Shown piece after piece: positions 44,976 through 53,250 of a stretch of DNA of 64,000 bases (position 1 is the first letter of the stretch; every line of letters starts with the position of its first letter). The translations under genes were made by a program, and so were the position numbers. The stretch is from Croceicoccus mobilis (lineage in GTDB: Bacteria; Pseudomonadota; Alphaproteobacteria; Sphingomonadales; Sphingomonadaceae). The stretch spans positions 124,001-188,000 of the forward strand of contig NZ_LYWZ01000002.1 of assembly GCF_001661965.1 (NCBI RefSeq), given 5' to 3'. The notes under the pieces were generated by a model. That model was given only the letters and a program-made list of their open reading frames with translations, was not told the origin of the DNA and searched no databases.

Positions 44976-45962
44976 TCAAGCGCGCGAAACGACGCTCTCG
45001 GGCAGGTCGACGCCAAAGACGCGCTGGTAATATTCCGCCACCAGCATGCGCTCGGTCTCGTCGCACTTATTCAGGAACGACAGGCGGAAGGCGAAGCCGA
45101 TATCCTTGAAGATCTCGGTATTCTGCGCCCAGCTGATGACCGTGCGCGGGCTCATCACCGTGGAGATGTCGCCGTTGATGAAACCCTGACGCGACAGGTC
45201 CGCGGTGCGCACCATCTTGGCCAACGTTTCCTTGTCCATGTTCGGAACCTTGGTCGAAACGATGTTCACCTCGGTTTCCTCGGGCAGGTAGTTCAGCCCG
45301 ACCACAATGTTCCAGCGGTCCATCTGGCCCTGGTTGATCGCCTGCGTGCCGTGATAAAGGCCGCTGGTATCGCCAAGGCCGACCGTGTTCGCGGTGGCGA
45401 ACAGGCGGAACCACGGGTTCGGGCGGATCACGCGGTTCTGGTCGAGCAGCGTCAGCTTGCCCGCCGTTTCCAGCACGCGCTGGATCACGAACATCACGTC
45501 CGGCCGACCCGCGTCATATTCGTCGAACACCAGCGCGGTCGGCGTCTGCAGCGCCCATGGCAGCAGGCCTTCGCGAAATTCGGTGACCTGGAGGCCATCG
45601 CGCAGCACGATCGCGTCTCGCCCGACAAGATCGATACGGCTGATATGCGCATCGAGATTGATGCGCACGCAAGGCCAGTTGAGGCGCGATGCCACCTGTT
45701 CGATATGAGTCGACTTGCCCGTGCCGTGATAGCCCTGCACCATCACGCGGCGGTTGAAGGCAAAGCCTGCCAGAATCGCCAGCGTGGTGTCCGGATCGAA
45801 GACATAGGCGTCGTCCGCATCGGGCACGCGCTCGTCAGCCTTGCTGAAGGCAGGCACCTTCATGTCAATGTCGATCCCGAACGTCTCGCGCACGTCGAGT
45901 TCGATATCGGGGGCCTGCATCAGCGTTTCGTGGCTGTTGGTGTTTTTAATGAGTTCGTTCAT
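44976..45962 (-). CDS. cobS: Aerobic cobaltochelatase subunit CobS
   Basis: The 328-aa AAA+ protein has Walker A ([19 protein letters not shown]), Walker B ([18 protein letters not shown]), sensor 1 ([14 protein letters not shown]) and the CobS-specific N-terminal strand ([21 protein letters not shown]). With CobT and CobN it inserts cobalt into hydrogenobyrinate diamide during B12 synthesis. The ATG at 45962 is chosen; an in-frame upstream Met is non-homologous. cobT and cobN are not in the window, and many CobS homologues exist without the pathway, so a B12 role is not certain. Confidence 0.9.
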   Translation of the reverse strand: MNELIKNTNSHETLMQAPDIELDVRETFGIDIDMKVPAFSKADERVPDADDAYVFDPDTTLAILAGFAFNRRVMVQGYHGTGKSTHIEQVASRLNWPCVRINLDAHISRIDLVGRDAIVLRDGLQVTEFREGLLPWALQTPTALVFDEYDAGRPDVMFVIQRVLETAGKLTLLDQNRVIRPNPWFRLFATANTVGLGDTSGLYHGTQAINQGQMDRWNIVVGLNYLPEETEVNIVSTKVPNMDKETLAKMVRTADLSRQGFINGDISTVMSPRTVISWAQNTEIFKDIGFAFRLSFLNKCDETERMLVAEYYQRVFGVDLPESVVSRA

Positions 45963-46028
45963 CGCAAGGCCCCGGTTATACATGGGCGCGGCTTGCTGCA
46001 ACCGCGATTAAAACTATCCTACAAATGA

Positions 46029-46754
46029 TCAGGTCCCAATCTTGGGCGGCAGGCTGAACAGCGCGGCGAAACGAAGCGCCGCAGCGCGATCCCCGATGAT
46101 TTCCAGCCCGGTCATGGCCGTGACCTCGTCCGCGTCGCGCTTGCCATAGAACAAAGGCAGCATCGCGCCGGCGGTGTCCGCGCGGAAAACGGCTTGCGCT
46201 TCAGCCAGATCTTCGGCGCGGGCAATGGTGAGATCGCCATCCGCCAGCCGCGCGACAAAGCGGTCTTCGCCGAATTCGAAACCGATGACCGCGTTGCGCC
46301 CGCCAGCCGATGCCGGATCGATCATGGTCCTTAGCGACAGCATCGCCGATACCGCAGTCAGCGGCAGCGTCGGATCATGCAATGGCGAGCGCACCGACCA
46401 GCGGCCCAGCGCCTGCATCACGTCCTCCGCCTCCAGCCCCCATGGCGTTAATTCATAAACCTGCGCGGCGGCGGGCGGCGGCAGCTTACGGCGGATCAGC
46501 ACGCCCAGTTCTTCCAGCCGCGCCAGACGCTCGGTCAGCACCTTGGCGCTGATGCCGGGCAATGCGGCGCGAATGTCGGAAAAGCGGCGCGGCCCCAACA
46601 TCAATTCGCGCATGACATGCATCGACCAGCGCTCGCCCATCAATTCAAGGGCGAAACTGGCCGCGCAGGCATCGGGATACCAGCGGCCATGGGCCTCGAT
46701 TCGCGCCTTGCCGCCGTCGCCCGAAACTGGATTACTTTCTTTCTGAAACTTCAT
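46029..46754 (-). CDS. HxlR-family regulator fused to SCP2-like ligand domain
   Basis: The 241-aa protein has a HxlR winged-helix domain at about residues 25-130 (ALELMGERWSMHVMRELMLG, RRFSDIRAALPGISAKVLTERLARLEELGVL). The C-terminal 100 residues (VIGFEFGEDRFVARLADGDLTIARAED...) resemble an SCP2-type sterol/lipid-binding domain seen in some HxlR regulators. It is divergent from the VOC-GST-DUF1428-SRPBCC-GFA set, with 109 bp between starts, and most likely controls it. A pseudo-palindrome GTTGC-N5-GTAAC lies directly next to its own start codon, suggesting autorepression. The ligand is unknown. Confidence 0.88.
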   Translation of the reverse strand: MKFQKESNPVSGDGGKARIEAHGRWYPDACAASFALELMGERWSMHVMRELMLGPRRFSDIRAALPGISAKVLTERLARLEELGVLIRRKLPPPAAAQVYELTPWGLEAEDVMQALGRWSVRSPLHDPTLPLTAVSAMLSLRTMIDPASAGGRNAVIGFEFGEDRFVARLADGDLTIARAEDLAEAQAVFRADTAGAMLPLFYGKRDADEVTAMTGLEIIGDRAAALRFAALFSLPPKIGT

Positions 46755-46755
46755 A

Positions 46756-46770
46756 GTTGCTTTTTGTAAC
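46756..46770. promoter_or_regulatory. Candidate HxlR operator GTTGC-ttttt-GTAAC
   Basis: Pseudo-palindromic 5-bp arms with an A/T spacer resemble HxlR/YodB-type operators. It covers the leader between the regulator's start and the divergent cassette. Downstream, a direct repeat GA(A/T)TCGCAAG at 46783-46792 and 46808-46817 may be a second element. Confidence 0.4.
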
Positions 46771-46863
46771 CTCGAGGCGCACGAATCGCAAGCAGAACGC
46801 GGGCTATGATTCGCAAGAAAACCGGCGGGGGACGCAGCCCGACGACCGCCTCGGAGAGCGCCG

Positions 46864-47304
46864 ATGACAGTGAGCATTTTCGTGAACCTGCCCGTTGCCG
46901 ATCTGGACCGGGCCGTCGCCTTCTACGAAGCGCTGGGGTTCGAGAAGAACCCGATGTTCTCCGACGAAACCGCTGCTTCGGTGAAACTCAATGACGCGAT
47001 CAGCGTGATGCTGCTCACACATGCAAAATGGCAGGGCTTCACCACCCGCCCGATCTGCCCGCCCGGATCGAGCGAGGTCAGCCTTGCCCTTACCTGCCCA
47101 AGCCGCGATGCGGTCGACGCCATGGTCGAGGCCGGCGCAGCGCATGGCGGCAGCGCCGATGTGAACCCGCCCGAGGATCACGGCTTCATGTACCAGCGCA
47201 CCATCCTCGACCCCTATGGCCATGTGTGGGAGCCGTTCTGGATGGACATGTCCGCCATCCCCGACACCACCCCCCGCAGTGCTGATGAAGGCCCGCAGGG
47301 CTGA
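46864..47304 (+). CDS. VOC-superfamily (glyoxalase-like) protein
   Basis: The 146-aa protein shows the VOC paired beta-alpha-beta-beta-beta pattern: VSIFVNLPVADLDRAVAFYEALGFE at the start and DHGFMYQRTILDPYGHVWEPFWMD at the end. Candidate metal ligands are sparse, as in many VOC proteins without glyoxalase activity; the C-terminal Glu in WEPF is kept. Members act as glyoxalases, dioxygenases or drug-binding proteins; the function is open. It is the first gene of the compact cassette behind the HxlR regulator and is followed by GST after 14 bp. Confidence 0.88.
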   Translation: MTVSIFVNLPVADLDRAVAFYEALGFEKNPMFSDETAASVKLNDAISVMLLTHAKWQGFTTRPICPPGSSEVSLALTCPSRDAVDAMVEAGAAHGGSADVNPPEDHGFMYQRTILDPYGHVWEPFWMDMSAIPDTTPRSADEGPQG

Positions 47305-47318
47305 CGCAGGAGCCCCCG

Positions 47319-47999
47319 ATGCCGATCGATCCCGGTGCCGAACTGAAAATCACCGCCTATAACTGGGTGCCACCCTTTGCCGTGGGGCTGGTGCGCGATC
47401 TGCGCGTGCGCTGGGCGGCGGAAGAGATGGGCCTGCCCTATCGCGAAAACCTTATCAGCGTGATGGCCAAACCTGATGGCTATGGCGCGCAGCAGCCCTT
47501 TTTACAGGTCCCCGCGATCCGCGACGGAAAGATCGCCATGTTCGAAAGCGGCGCGATCCTGCTCCACCTTGCCGAAAGGACGGGCAAGCTGCTGCCCGCT
47601 GCGGGCCAGGCGCGGGCCGATGTGCTGACGTGGCTGTTCGCCGCGCTTAACAGCGTGGAGCCGGCGCAGGACCCGATCACCGTGATCGATGGCTTTTACG
47701 CGCAGGAAGACTGGGCGAAGGCGCGCCGCCCCGCCGTGCTGAAAAACCTGAACCGCCGTTATGGCGAACTCGCCGCCGCGATTGGCGGGCGCGAATGGGT
47801 GGCGGGAGAATTCTCGATTGCCGACATCGCCATGGTCACGGTCCTCAGGACTTGTGACGCGCTGGGCCTGCTGGCGGGACATCCGGTGCTGGCAGCCTAT
47901 GTCGCGCGCGCCACCGCCCGGCCAGCCTACCAACAGGCCCTGGCGGACCAGCTGGCAGGGTTCGACGATACCAATGCACCGAAAAGGGAGAATGGATGA
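47319..47999 (+). CDS. Glutathione S-transferase family protein
   Basis: The 226-aa protein has an N-terminal thioredoxin-like domain (DLRVRWAAEEMGLPYRENLIS) with the glutathione-binding segment QPFLQVPAIRDGKIAMFESGAILLHLAERTG, and a helical C-terminal domain (EFSIADIAMVTVLRTCDALGLL). The family conjugates or reduces electrophiles with GSH; the substrate is unknown. The stop overlaps the ATG of the DUF1428 gene by 4 nt, showing cotranslation. Confidence 0.92.
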   Translation: MPIDPGAELKITAYNWVPPFAVGLVRDLRVRWAAEEMGLPYRENLISVMAKPDGYGAQQPFLQVPAIRDGKIAMFESGAILLHLAERTGKLLPAAGQARADVLTWLFAALNSVEPAQDPITVIDGFYAQEDWAKARRPAVLKNLNRRYGELAAAIGGREWVAGEFSIADIAMVTVLRTCDALGLLAGHPVLAAYVARATARPAYQQALADQLAGFDDTNAPKRENG

Positions 48000-48352
48000 T
48001 GATCGTACAGGGTTTCGTGATCCCCGTACCCGAGGGCAAATATGACGCCTTTCTCAAGACGGCGGAAAGCTTCGATGCAAAGCTGATGGAATGGGGCGCT
48101 CTGGAAGTGGTGGAGTGCTGGGAAGACGATGTGCCCGAGGGCAAGCAGACCGATTTCCGCCGCGCAGTCGCTGCCGAGGCGGGCGAGAAGATCGTGTTTT
48201 CGTGGGTCATCTGGCCAGACAATGCGACCAAGGACGCCGCGCATGAAAAGATGATGACCGACCCGATCATGAAGGAGCTGGGCGAGATGCCATTCGACGG
48301 CAAGCGCATGATCTTCGGCGACTTCAAACCCATCGTCACGCTAGGGCGATAA
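47996..48352 (+). CDS. DUF1428 domain protein (YbaA-like)
   Basis: The 118-aa protein covers the whole DUF1428 domain (VQGFVIPVPEGKYDAFLKTAES, VVECWEDDVPEGKQTDFRRAV, MIFGDFKPIV), a ferredoxin-like dimeric alpha-beta barrel fold. No activity is established for the family. It overlaps the GST gene by 4 nt (ATGA) and precedes the SRPBCC gene by 25 bp, placing it firmly in the cassette. Confidence 0.9.
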   Translation: MMIVQGFVIPVPEGKYDAFLKTAESFDAKLMEWGALEVVECWEDDVPEGKQTDFRRAVAAEAGEKIVFSWVIWPDNATKDAAHEKMMTDPIMKELGEMPFDGKRMIFGDFKPIVTLGR

Positions 48353-48377
48353 GAGCCGGAGGCAAGGGAGAGAGGAC

Positions 48378-48830
48378 ATGCACGAGCTGACAATCAGCCG
48401 CCACATCAATGCCCCGCCTGAAAAAGTGTGGGACGTGCTGGCGAACCGGCAGGAGGAATTCTGGTGCCCCGCCCCGTGGCGCATCACCATGGTCGCGCAG
48501 GAACGCCGCCCCGGCGGGCGCAGCGCCATGGTCATGCACGGCCCCGATGGAGAGAAGATGCCGCAGGAAGGCGTGTTTCTGGAATGGGTGGAGGGCGAGC
48601 GTTTCACCGTGACCGATGCGGTCCGGATCGATCCCGATACGGGCCGTCCGGTCCCGGCAGATCCATTCATGGTGGGCACATGGGAAGTGGCTGCCGATGG
48701 CGACGGCACGCTTTACACCGCCAGCGCCCGGCATTGGAGCGAGGAGGCGATGAACAGTCACCGGGAAATGGGGTTTGAACAGGGCTGGGGCGCTGTGGCA
48801 GACCATCTCGCGCAAATATGCGAGGGATGA
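48378..48830 (+). CDS. SRPBCC (AHSA1/START-like) protein
   Basis: The 150-aa protein starts LTISRHINAPPEKVWDVLANRQEEFWCP, typical of the AHSA1-like SRPBCC branch, and ends with the helix HREMGFEQGWGAVADHLAQI that closes the hydrophobic pocket. Such proteins bind hydrophobic ligands or stabilise partners; the specific role is unknown. GGAGAGAGGACATG-type spacing provides a good ribosome site. It is the fourth gene of the cassette. Confidence 0.9.
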   Translation: MHELTISRHINAPPEKVWDVLANRQEEFWCPAPWRITMVAQERRPGGRSAMVMHGPDGEKMPQEGVFLEWVEGERFTVTDAVRIDPDTGRPVPADPFMVGTWEVAADGDGTLYTASARHWSEEAMNSHREMGFEQGWGAVADHLAQICEG

Positions 48831-48839
48831 GGCGGATAG

Positions 48840-49349
48840 ATGGCTGACGAAACACTCGCCGAAGGGGGCTGCGCCTGCGGTCATGTCCGCTACCGGATCG
48901 CCGCCCCACCTTTCGCCGTGCACTGCTGCCACTGCGCCTGCTGCCAGCGCGAAACCGGGAGCGCGTTCGCCCTCAACGGCCTGATCGAGAGCGAACATCT
49001 GTCACTGACGCGGGGCGAGGTCGAATTGATCGAAACCCCGTCGAACAGCGGCAAGGGCCAGCGCATCGCCCGCTGCCCCAAATGCCATGTCGCAGTGTGG
49101 AGCATCTATGGCGGCATGGGCGATCTTTGCAGCTTCGTGCGCACCGGCACGCTGGACGATCCGGGCGCCTTTCCGCCCGACATTCAAATCTTCACCCGCT
49201 CGAAACTGCCATGGGTCGTGCTGCCCGACGGTGCCGAAACCCGCGAAGCCTATTATTCGAGCCGGGATTACGACGATCTGTTCGGGCCGGACCGCGCCGA
49301 ACGTTACCGGGCCTTACGCGAACTCACGCGAAACGCTGCGCCTTCCTGA
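48840..49349 (+). CDS. GFA-family (CENP-V fold) zinc protein
   Basis: The 169-aa protein has the GFA signature cysteines: GGCACGHVRYRI, then CCHCACCQRETGSAFALNG, and a later pair region RCPKCHVAVWSIYG. These bind one structural and one catalytic-like zinc. The family is named for a glutathione-dependent formaldehyde-activating enzyme, though that activity is disputed; it does bind or sense small thiol adducts. It ends the cassette and overlaps the 3' end of the convergent J-domain gene by 26 nt. Confidence 0.9.
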   Translation: MADETLAEGGCACGHVRYRIAAPPFAVHCCHCACCQRETGSAFALNGLIESEHLSLTRGEVELIETPSNSGKGQRIARCPKCHVAVWSIYGGMGDLCSFVRTGTLDDPGAFPPDIQIFTRSKLPWVVLPDGAETREAYYSSRDYDDLFGPDRAERYRALRELTRNAAPS

Positions 49350-49938
49350 GGTGCTGATAGGCGCCGACGACGCGCTGCAGCCGGTTTTCGTGGCTGCGGT
49401 CCCCGCCATTGCGGTCGGGATGATAGCGGCGCACCAGTTCGGAATAGCGGCGGCGCAGCGCGGGCCGGTCGGCGTCATAGCCAAGGCCCAGCGTGTCCAG
49501 CGCCTCCTTGTCCGCCCCTGACAGGCCGATGTCGCGGGCCTTCGCCTCGCGCTCCCAGCCCTGCCTTGCGCGGCTCTTGATGTTCCGCGCCCGTGCGCTG
49601 ATCGCATCCAGCGGATCGTCGAAATCGGCCCAGCGCGGCATGCCGTCGATCCCGGCCGTGGCGGTAAAGGCATTGCGGCTTTTCGATCCGGCCGCGCTCC
49701 AGCCATAGGCGGGGGATTGCGCGTCGAGGATCTCGTCCGCGCTCATTCCTTCAAAGAAATCATAGCCCGCATTGAAGGCGCGCACATGGTCTAGGCAGAA
49801 CCAGCGCCAGTCGCCCGGTCCGTCGAACCCCGAACCGCGACTGCCCGGCGCACGGAACTCGCCTGCTTCGCCGCAACCCGGCGCTTCGCATTCGCGCCCC
49901 TCATTCTCGAATCGTCCGTGGAACCTGTCTCGTTTCAT
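49324..49938 (-). CDS. J-domain protein
   Basis: The 204-aa protein starts MKRDRFHGRFENEGRECEAPGC at 49938. A central region carries CEAPGCGEAGEFRAP and WRWFCLDHVRAFNAGYDFF, a Cys/His set that may bind zinc. The J domain is C-terminal, with the HPD motif in ELVRRYHPDRNGGDRSHENRL, unlike canonical DnaJ. It would stimulate an Hsp70. In many alphaproteobacteria this gene lies between bolA and cobS-cobT; here the HxlR cassette intervenes. Its last 26 nt overlap the convergent GFA gene. Confidence 0.87.
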   Translation of the reverse strand: MKRDRFHGRFENEGRECEAPGCGEAGEFRAPGSRGSGFDGPGDWRWFCLDHVRAFNAGYDFFEGMSADEILDAQSPAYGWSAAGSKSRNAFTATAGIDGMPRWADFDDPLDAISARARNIKSRARQGWEREAKARDIGLSGADKEALDTLGLGYDADRPALRRRYSELVRRYHPDRNGGDRSHENRLQRVVGAYQHLRKAQRFA

Positions 49939-50001
49939 TGCCCTTGAGATGATGGCAAGAGGCCCCAAATGGAACCCCCCGCTCAAACAGACAGGCTCAT
50001 C

Positions 50002-50283
50002 ATGTCCTCTTCCGGCCCCATCGAAACCGAGATCCGCACGCTTCTGACGCAGGCCTTCGCGCCCACCGCGCTGGATGTCAGCAATGACAGCGCCATGCAT
50101 TCGGGCCACATGGGCGACGACGGCAGCGGGGAATCGCATTTCACCGTGACCATCGAATCCGCCGAATTCACCGGCAAGAACCGTCTTGCCCGCCAGCGCG
50201 CCGTGATCGCGGCGCTGGGCGATATTCCGGGCCAGCGGGTCCATGCGCTGGCCATCAAGGCCCGCGCCCCCGGGGAGGCATAG
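50002..50283 (+). CDS. bolA: BolA-family protein
   Basis: The 93-aa protein matches BolA over its length: IETEIRTLLTQAFAPTALDVSNDSAMHSGH, then ESHFTVTIESAEFTGKNRLARQRAV and the conserved helix with the His in GQRVHALAIKARAP. BolA proteins partner with monothiol glutaredoxins in iron-sulfur and iron signalling. It is divergent from the J-domain gene (63 bp between starts), a conserved arrangement, and is followed 4 bp later by the pirin gene. The ATG at 50002 is used; one at 49969 adds a non-homologous extension. Confidence 0.92.
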   Translation: MSSSGPIETEIRTLLTQAFAPTALDVSNDSAMHSGHMGDDGSGESHFTVTIESAEFTGKNRLARQRAVIAALGDIPGQRVHALAIKARAPGEA

Positions 50284-50287
50284 GGAC

Positions 50288-51214
50288 ATGAGCGAACTGA
50301 CGCCCGAGAGCAGCATCATCCAGGCGGTCGATCCCGTCAGCCACGATCTTGGCGCGTTTGACGTGCGGCGCGCGGTGCCGCAACCCGGTTGCCGCATGGT
50401 CGGCCCCTTCGTCTTCATCGACCAGTTCGGCCCGGCGCAATACGACGTCGGCACCGGCATGGATGTGCGTCCGCATCCGCACATCGGCCTGTCGACCGTG
50501 ACCTATCTGATCGAGGGCGCGATCGATCACAAGGATTCGCTGGGCAGCGACCAGACCATTCGTCCGGGTGCTGTGAACCTGATGACAGCGGGCAGCGGCA
50601 TCGTTCATTCCGAACGCTCTCCGGCGAGCGAACGCCAAGTAGGCGGCAGGATCTATGGCACGCAGACATGGCTCGCCCTGCCCGAGGACAAGGAAGAGAT
50701 CGCACCTGCATTCGAAAGCATTGGGGCTGCCGACCTGCCGGTGATCGAGGACACATGCGTTTCGGCCCGCGTCATCATGGGCAGCCTGTGGGGCAAGAGC
50801 GCGCCCACCACCTGTCATGCGCAGACGGTGAACGCGGATATCGCATTGGGCCCCGGCGGCGCGATCCCGATCGAGGCGGACGCCGACGAACGGGCGCTGA
50901 TGCTGGTCGGCGGCGAAGCCAGTGTCGATGGCGAGGCGCTGGATCTTTATCGGCTTGCCATATTGCGTCCGGGCAAGGCGATGACCCTGCGTTCCGAAAC
51001 CGGGGGCCGCGTGATCCTGATGGGGGGCGAGGCGATGACCCGCCGCCATGTGTGGTGGAACTTCGTTTCCTCCTCGCGCGACCGGCTCAACCAGGCCAAG
51101 GAAGACTGGCGCGCCTTTGAGAAAGATCGGTCCGGCCCGTTCGGGCAGGTTCCGGGCGATGCAGTGGAGTTCATTCCCCTGCCCGATGTGCCGAAAACGG
51201 TTAGCTACCCCTGA
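50288..51214 (+). CDS. Pirin family bicupin
   Basis: The 308-aa protein has the pirin N-terminal cupin with the iron-binding set in VRPHPHIGLSTVTYLIEGAIDHKDS and MTAGSGIVHSERS (two HxH-type His plus Glu region), and a C-terminal cupin (DERALMLVGGEASVDGEAL). Pirins act as quercetin dioxygenases or redox-sensitive cofactors; the role here is unknown. It starts at 50288, 4 bp after bolA, so the two are cotranscribed, and precedes hisG by 54 bp. Confidence 0.9.
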   Translation: MSELTPESSIIQAVDPVSHDLGAFDVRRAVPQPGCRMVGPFVFIDQFGPAQYDVGTGMDVRPHPHIGLSTVTYLIEGAIDHKDSLGSDQTIRPGAVNLMTAGSGIVHSERSPASERQVGGRIYGTQTWLALPEDKEEIAPAFESIGAADLPVIEDTCVSARVIMGSLWGKSAPTTCHAQTVNADIALGPGGAIPIEADADERALMLVGGEASVDGEALDLYRLAILRPGKAMTLRSETGGRVILMGGEAMTRRHVWWNFVSSSRDRLNQAKEDWRAFEKDRSGPFGQVPGDAVEFIPLPDVPKTVSYP

Positions 51215-51268
51215 GAATCCCGCGGATGATTGCGCGAATCCGCACCAGCGCGTAGAGGCGCGCACATC

Positions 51269-51946
51269 ATGTCAGAGACCCGGAACCAACCGCTCACCTT
51301 CGCCGTGCCCAAGGGGCGCATCCTCGACGAGGCGCTGCCGCTGATGGCGCGTGCCGGAATCGTTCCGGAAGCAGGGTTCCATGACAAGAAGAACCGCTCG
51401 CTCTCCTTCGCGTGCGAGGACACCTCGATCCGCATCATTCGCGTGCGCGCTTTCGACGTCGCCACCTTCGTCGCCCATGGCGCGGCGCAGGCGGGGATCG
51501 TGGGTTCGGACGTGATCGAGGAATTCGACTACCCCGATCTTTACGCGCCCGTGGATCTTGGCATCGGCCATTGCCGCCTGTCGATCGCAGAGCCGAAGGA
51601 TGGCGTCGCCGAAGAGCAGCGGGGCACCAGCCACATGCGGGTCGCGACCAAATATCCCAACATCACCCGCCGCTGGTTCGAAGCGCGCGGCGTGCAGGCC
51701 GAATGCGTCAAGCTGAACGGCGCGATGGAACTGGCGCCCTCGCTGGGTCTGGCGGGGCGGATCGTCGATCTCGTCTCCACCGGCACGACCTTGCGCGAAA
51801 ACGGGCTGGTCGAAACGGCAAGGCTGGTCGATGTGTCGGCCCGCCTCATCGTCAATCGCGCCGCGTTCAAGACCGATGCGACCCGCCTTGGCCCGCTGGT
51901 CGAGAAGTTCCGGGCACTAAGCACCGCCACGGCAGAGGCCGCCTGA
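51269..51946 (+). CDS. hisG: ATP phosphoribosyltransferase, short form
   Basis: The 225-aa protein is the catalytic-only short form: [43 protein letters not shown] and [18 protein letters not shown] (the PRPP-binding loop). It catalyses the first step of histidine synthesis. Short HisG lacks the regulatory C-terminal domain and needs HisZ, which is not in this window. Its stop overlaps the hisD start (TGATG), so the two are translationally coupled. Confidence 0.96.
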   Translation: MSETRNQPLTFAVPKGRILDEALPLMARAGIVPEAGFHDKKNRSLSFACEDTSIRIIRVRAFDVATFVAHGAAQAGIVGSDVIEEFDYPDLYAPVDLGIGHCRLSIAEPKDGVAEEQRGTSHMRVATKYPNITRRWFEARGVQAECVKLNGAMELAPSLGLAGRIVDLVSTGTTLRENGLVETARLVDVSARLIVNRAAFKTDATRLGPLVEKFRALSTATAEAA

Positions 51947-53250
51947 TGAAGCGGCTGAAGACCTCCGACCCCGATTTCGCCAAGGCTTTCGCCCGCATCG
52001 TCGCCGACCGGCGCGACGCGGACGATGATGTCAGCCGCGACGTTGCCCGCATACTTGCCAAGGTGAAGGCCGACGGCGACGACGCGCTGGCCGATTTCAC
52101 CACCCGTTTCGACAAGTGGACGCCCGCCAGCGAAGCCGACTGGCGCATCGCTCCCGAGGCATGCGAGGCTGCGTTCAAGGCGCTGGACCCGACATTGCGT
52201 CAGGCGCTGGAAACCGCGGCGGAGCGGATCACCGCCTATCACCGCGAACAGCTTCCCGCCCGCCGCGACTATCGCGACGATCAGGGCGTGCGGCTGGGCG
52301 CGATCTGGCGGCCGGTCGATGCGGCGGGGCTCTATGTGCCGGGCGGACGCGCGGCCTATCCGTCATCGCTGCTGATGAACGCCATTCCGGCCAAGGTCGC
52401 GGGCGTCGAACGGCTCGTCATCGTCACCCCCACGCCCGGCGGTCAGGTCAATGACCTCGTGCTCGCCGCCGCGCATCTGGCTGGCGTGGACGAGATCTGG
52501 CGCGTCGGCGGGGCGCAGGCGATTGCCGCGCTCGCCTATGGCACCGAACGGATCAGGCCGGTCGATGTCGTCACCGGCCCCGGCAACGCATGGGTCGCCG
52601 AAGCCAAGCGCCAGCTTTACGGCACCGTCGGCATCGACATGGTCGCGGGGCCGAGCGAGATCCTCGTCATCGCGGACAAGGATAATCGCGCCCGCCACAT
52701 CGCGGCGGATCTGTTGAGCCAGGCCGAGCATGACCCCGACGCGCAGTCGATCCTGATCACCGACGACAATGATTTCGCCGACCGCGTTGCCGACCGCGTC
52801 GGTATCGAACTGGCCATGCTGAAAACGCGCAAGGTCGCCGAAGCCAGCTGGAAGGATCACGGCGTCATCATCGAGGTCGAAAGCCTCGACGAGGCACCGG
52901 CCCTCGCCAATGCGCTGGCGGCAGAGCATGTCGAGCTGGCCGTCGCCAATCCCGAACCGCTGCTGGAATCGATCCGCCATGCGGGCAGCGTCTTCATCGG
53001 CCGCCACGCGCCCGAGGCCATCGGCGATTATGTCGCAGGCCCCAACCACGTGCTGCCCACCGGCCGCCGCGCGCGGTTTGCCAGCGGGCTTTCGGTGCTG
53101 GACTTCATGAAACGTACCAGCTTCATCGAGCTGGACGAAGCCGCGCTGGCCGCCATCGGACCTGCCGCCGTCGCGCTGGCAGAGGCCGAAGGGTTGCCGG
53201 CCCATGCCCGCTCCATCGCGGTCAGGCTGGAAGAGGGAGAAACGAAATGA
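51946..53250 (+). CDS. hisD: Histidinol dehydrogenase
   Basis: The 434-aa protein has the hallmark ranges: AAGLYVPGGRAAYPSSLLMNAIP, VDVVTGPGNAWVAEAKRQLYG, IDMVAGPSEILVIAD, LSQAEHDPDAQSILIT and VAGPNHVLPTGRRARFASGLSVLDF, including the catalytic Glu/His pair region. It oxidises L-histidinol to L-histidine with 2 NAD+. It overlaps hisG and, at its end, overlaps the DUF1993 gene by 4 nt (ATGA). The start at 51946 is preferred over an earlier ORF reading through hisG in another frame. Confidence 0.96.
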   Translation: MKRLKTSDPDFAKAFARIVADRRDADDDVSRDVARILAKVKADGDDALADFTTRFDKWTPASEADWRIAPEACEAAFKALDPTLRQALETAAERITAYHREQLPARRDYRDDQGVRLGAIWRPVDAAGLYVPGGRAAYPSSLLMNAIPAKVAGVERLVIVTPTPGGQVNDLVLAAAHLAGVDEIWRVGGAQAIAALAYGTERIRPVDVVTGPGNAWVAEAKRQLYGTVGIDMVAGPSEILVIADKDNRARHIAADLLSQAEHDPDAQSILITDDNDFADRVADRVGIELAMLKTRKVAEASWKDHGVIIEVESLDEAPALANALAAEHVELAVANPEPLLESIRHAGSVFIGRHAPEAIGDYVAGPNHVLPTGRRARFASGLSVLDFMKRTSFIELDEAALAAIGPAAVALAEAEGLPAHARSIAVRLEEGETK

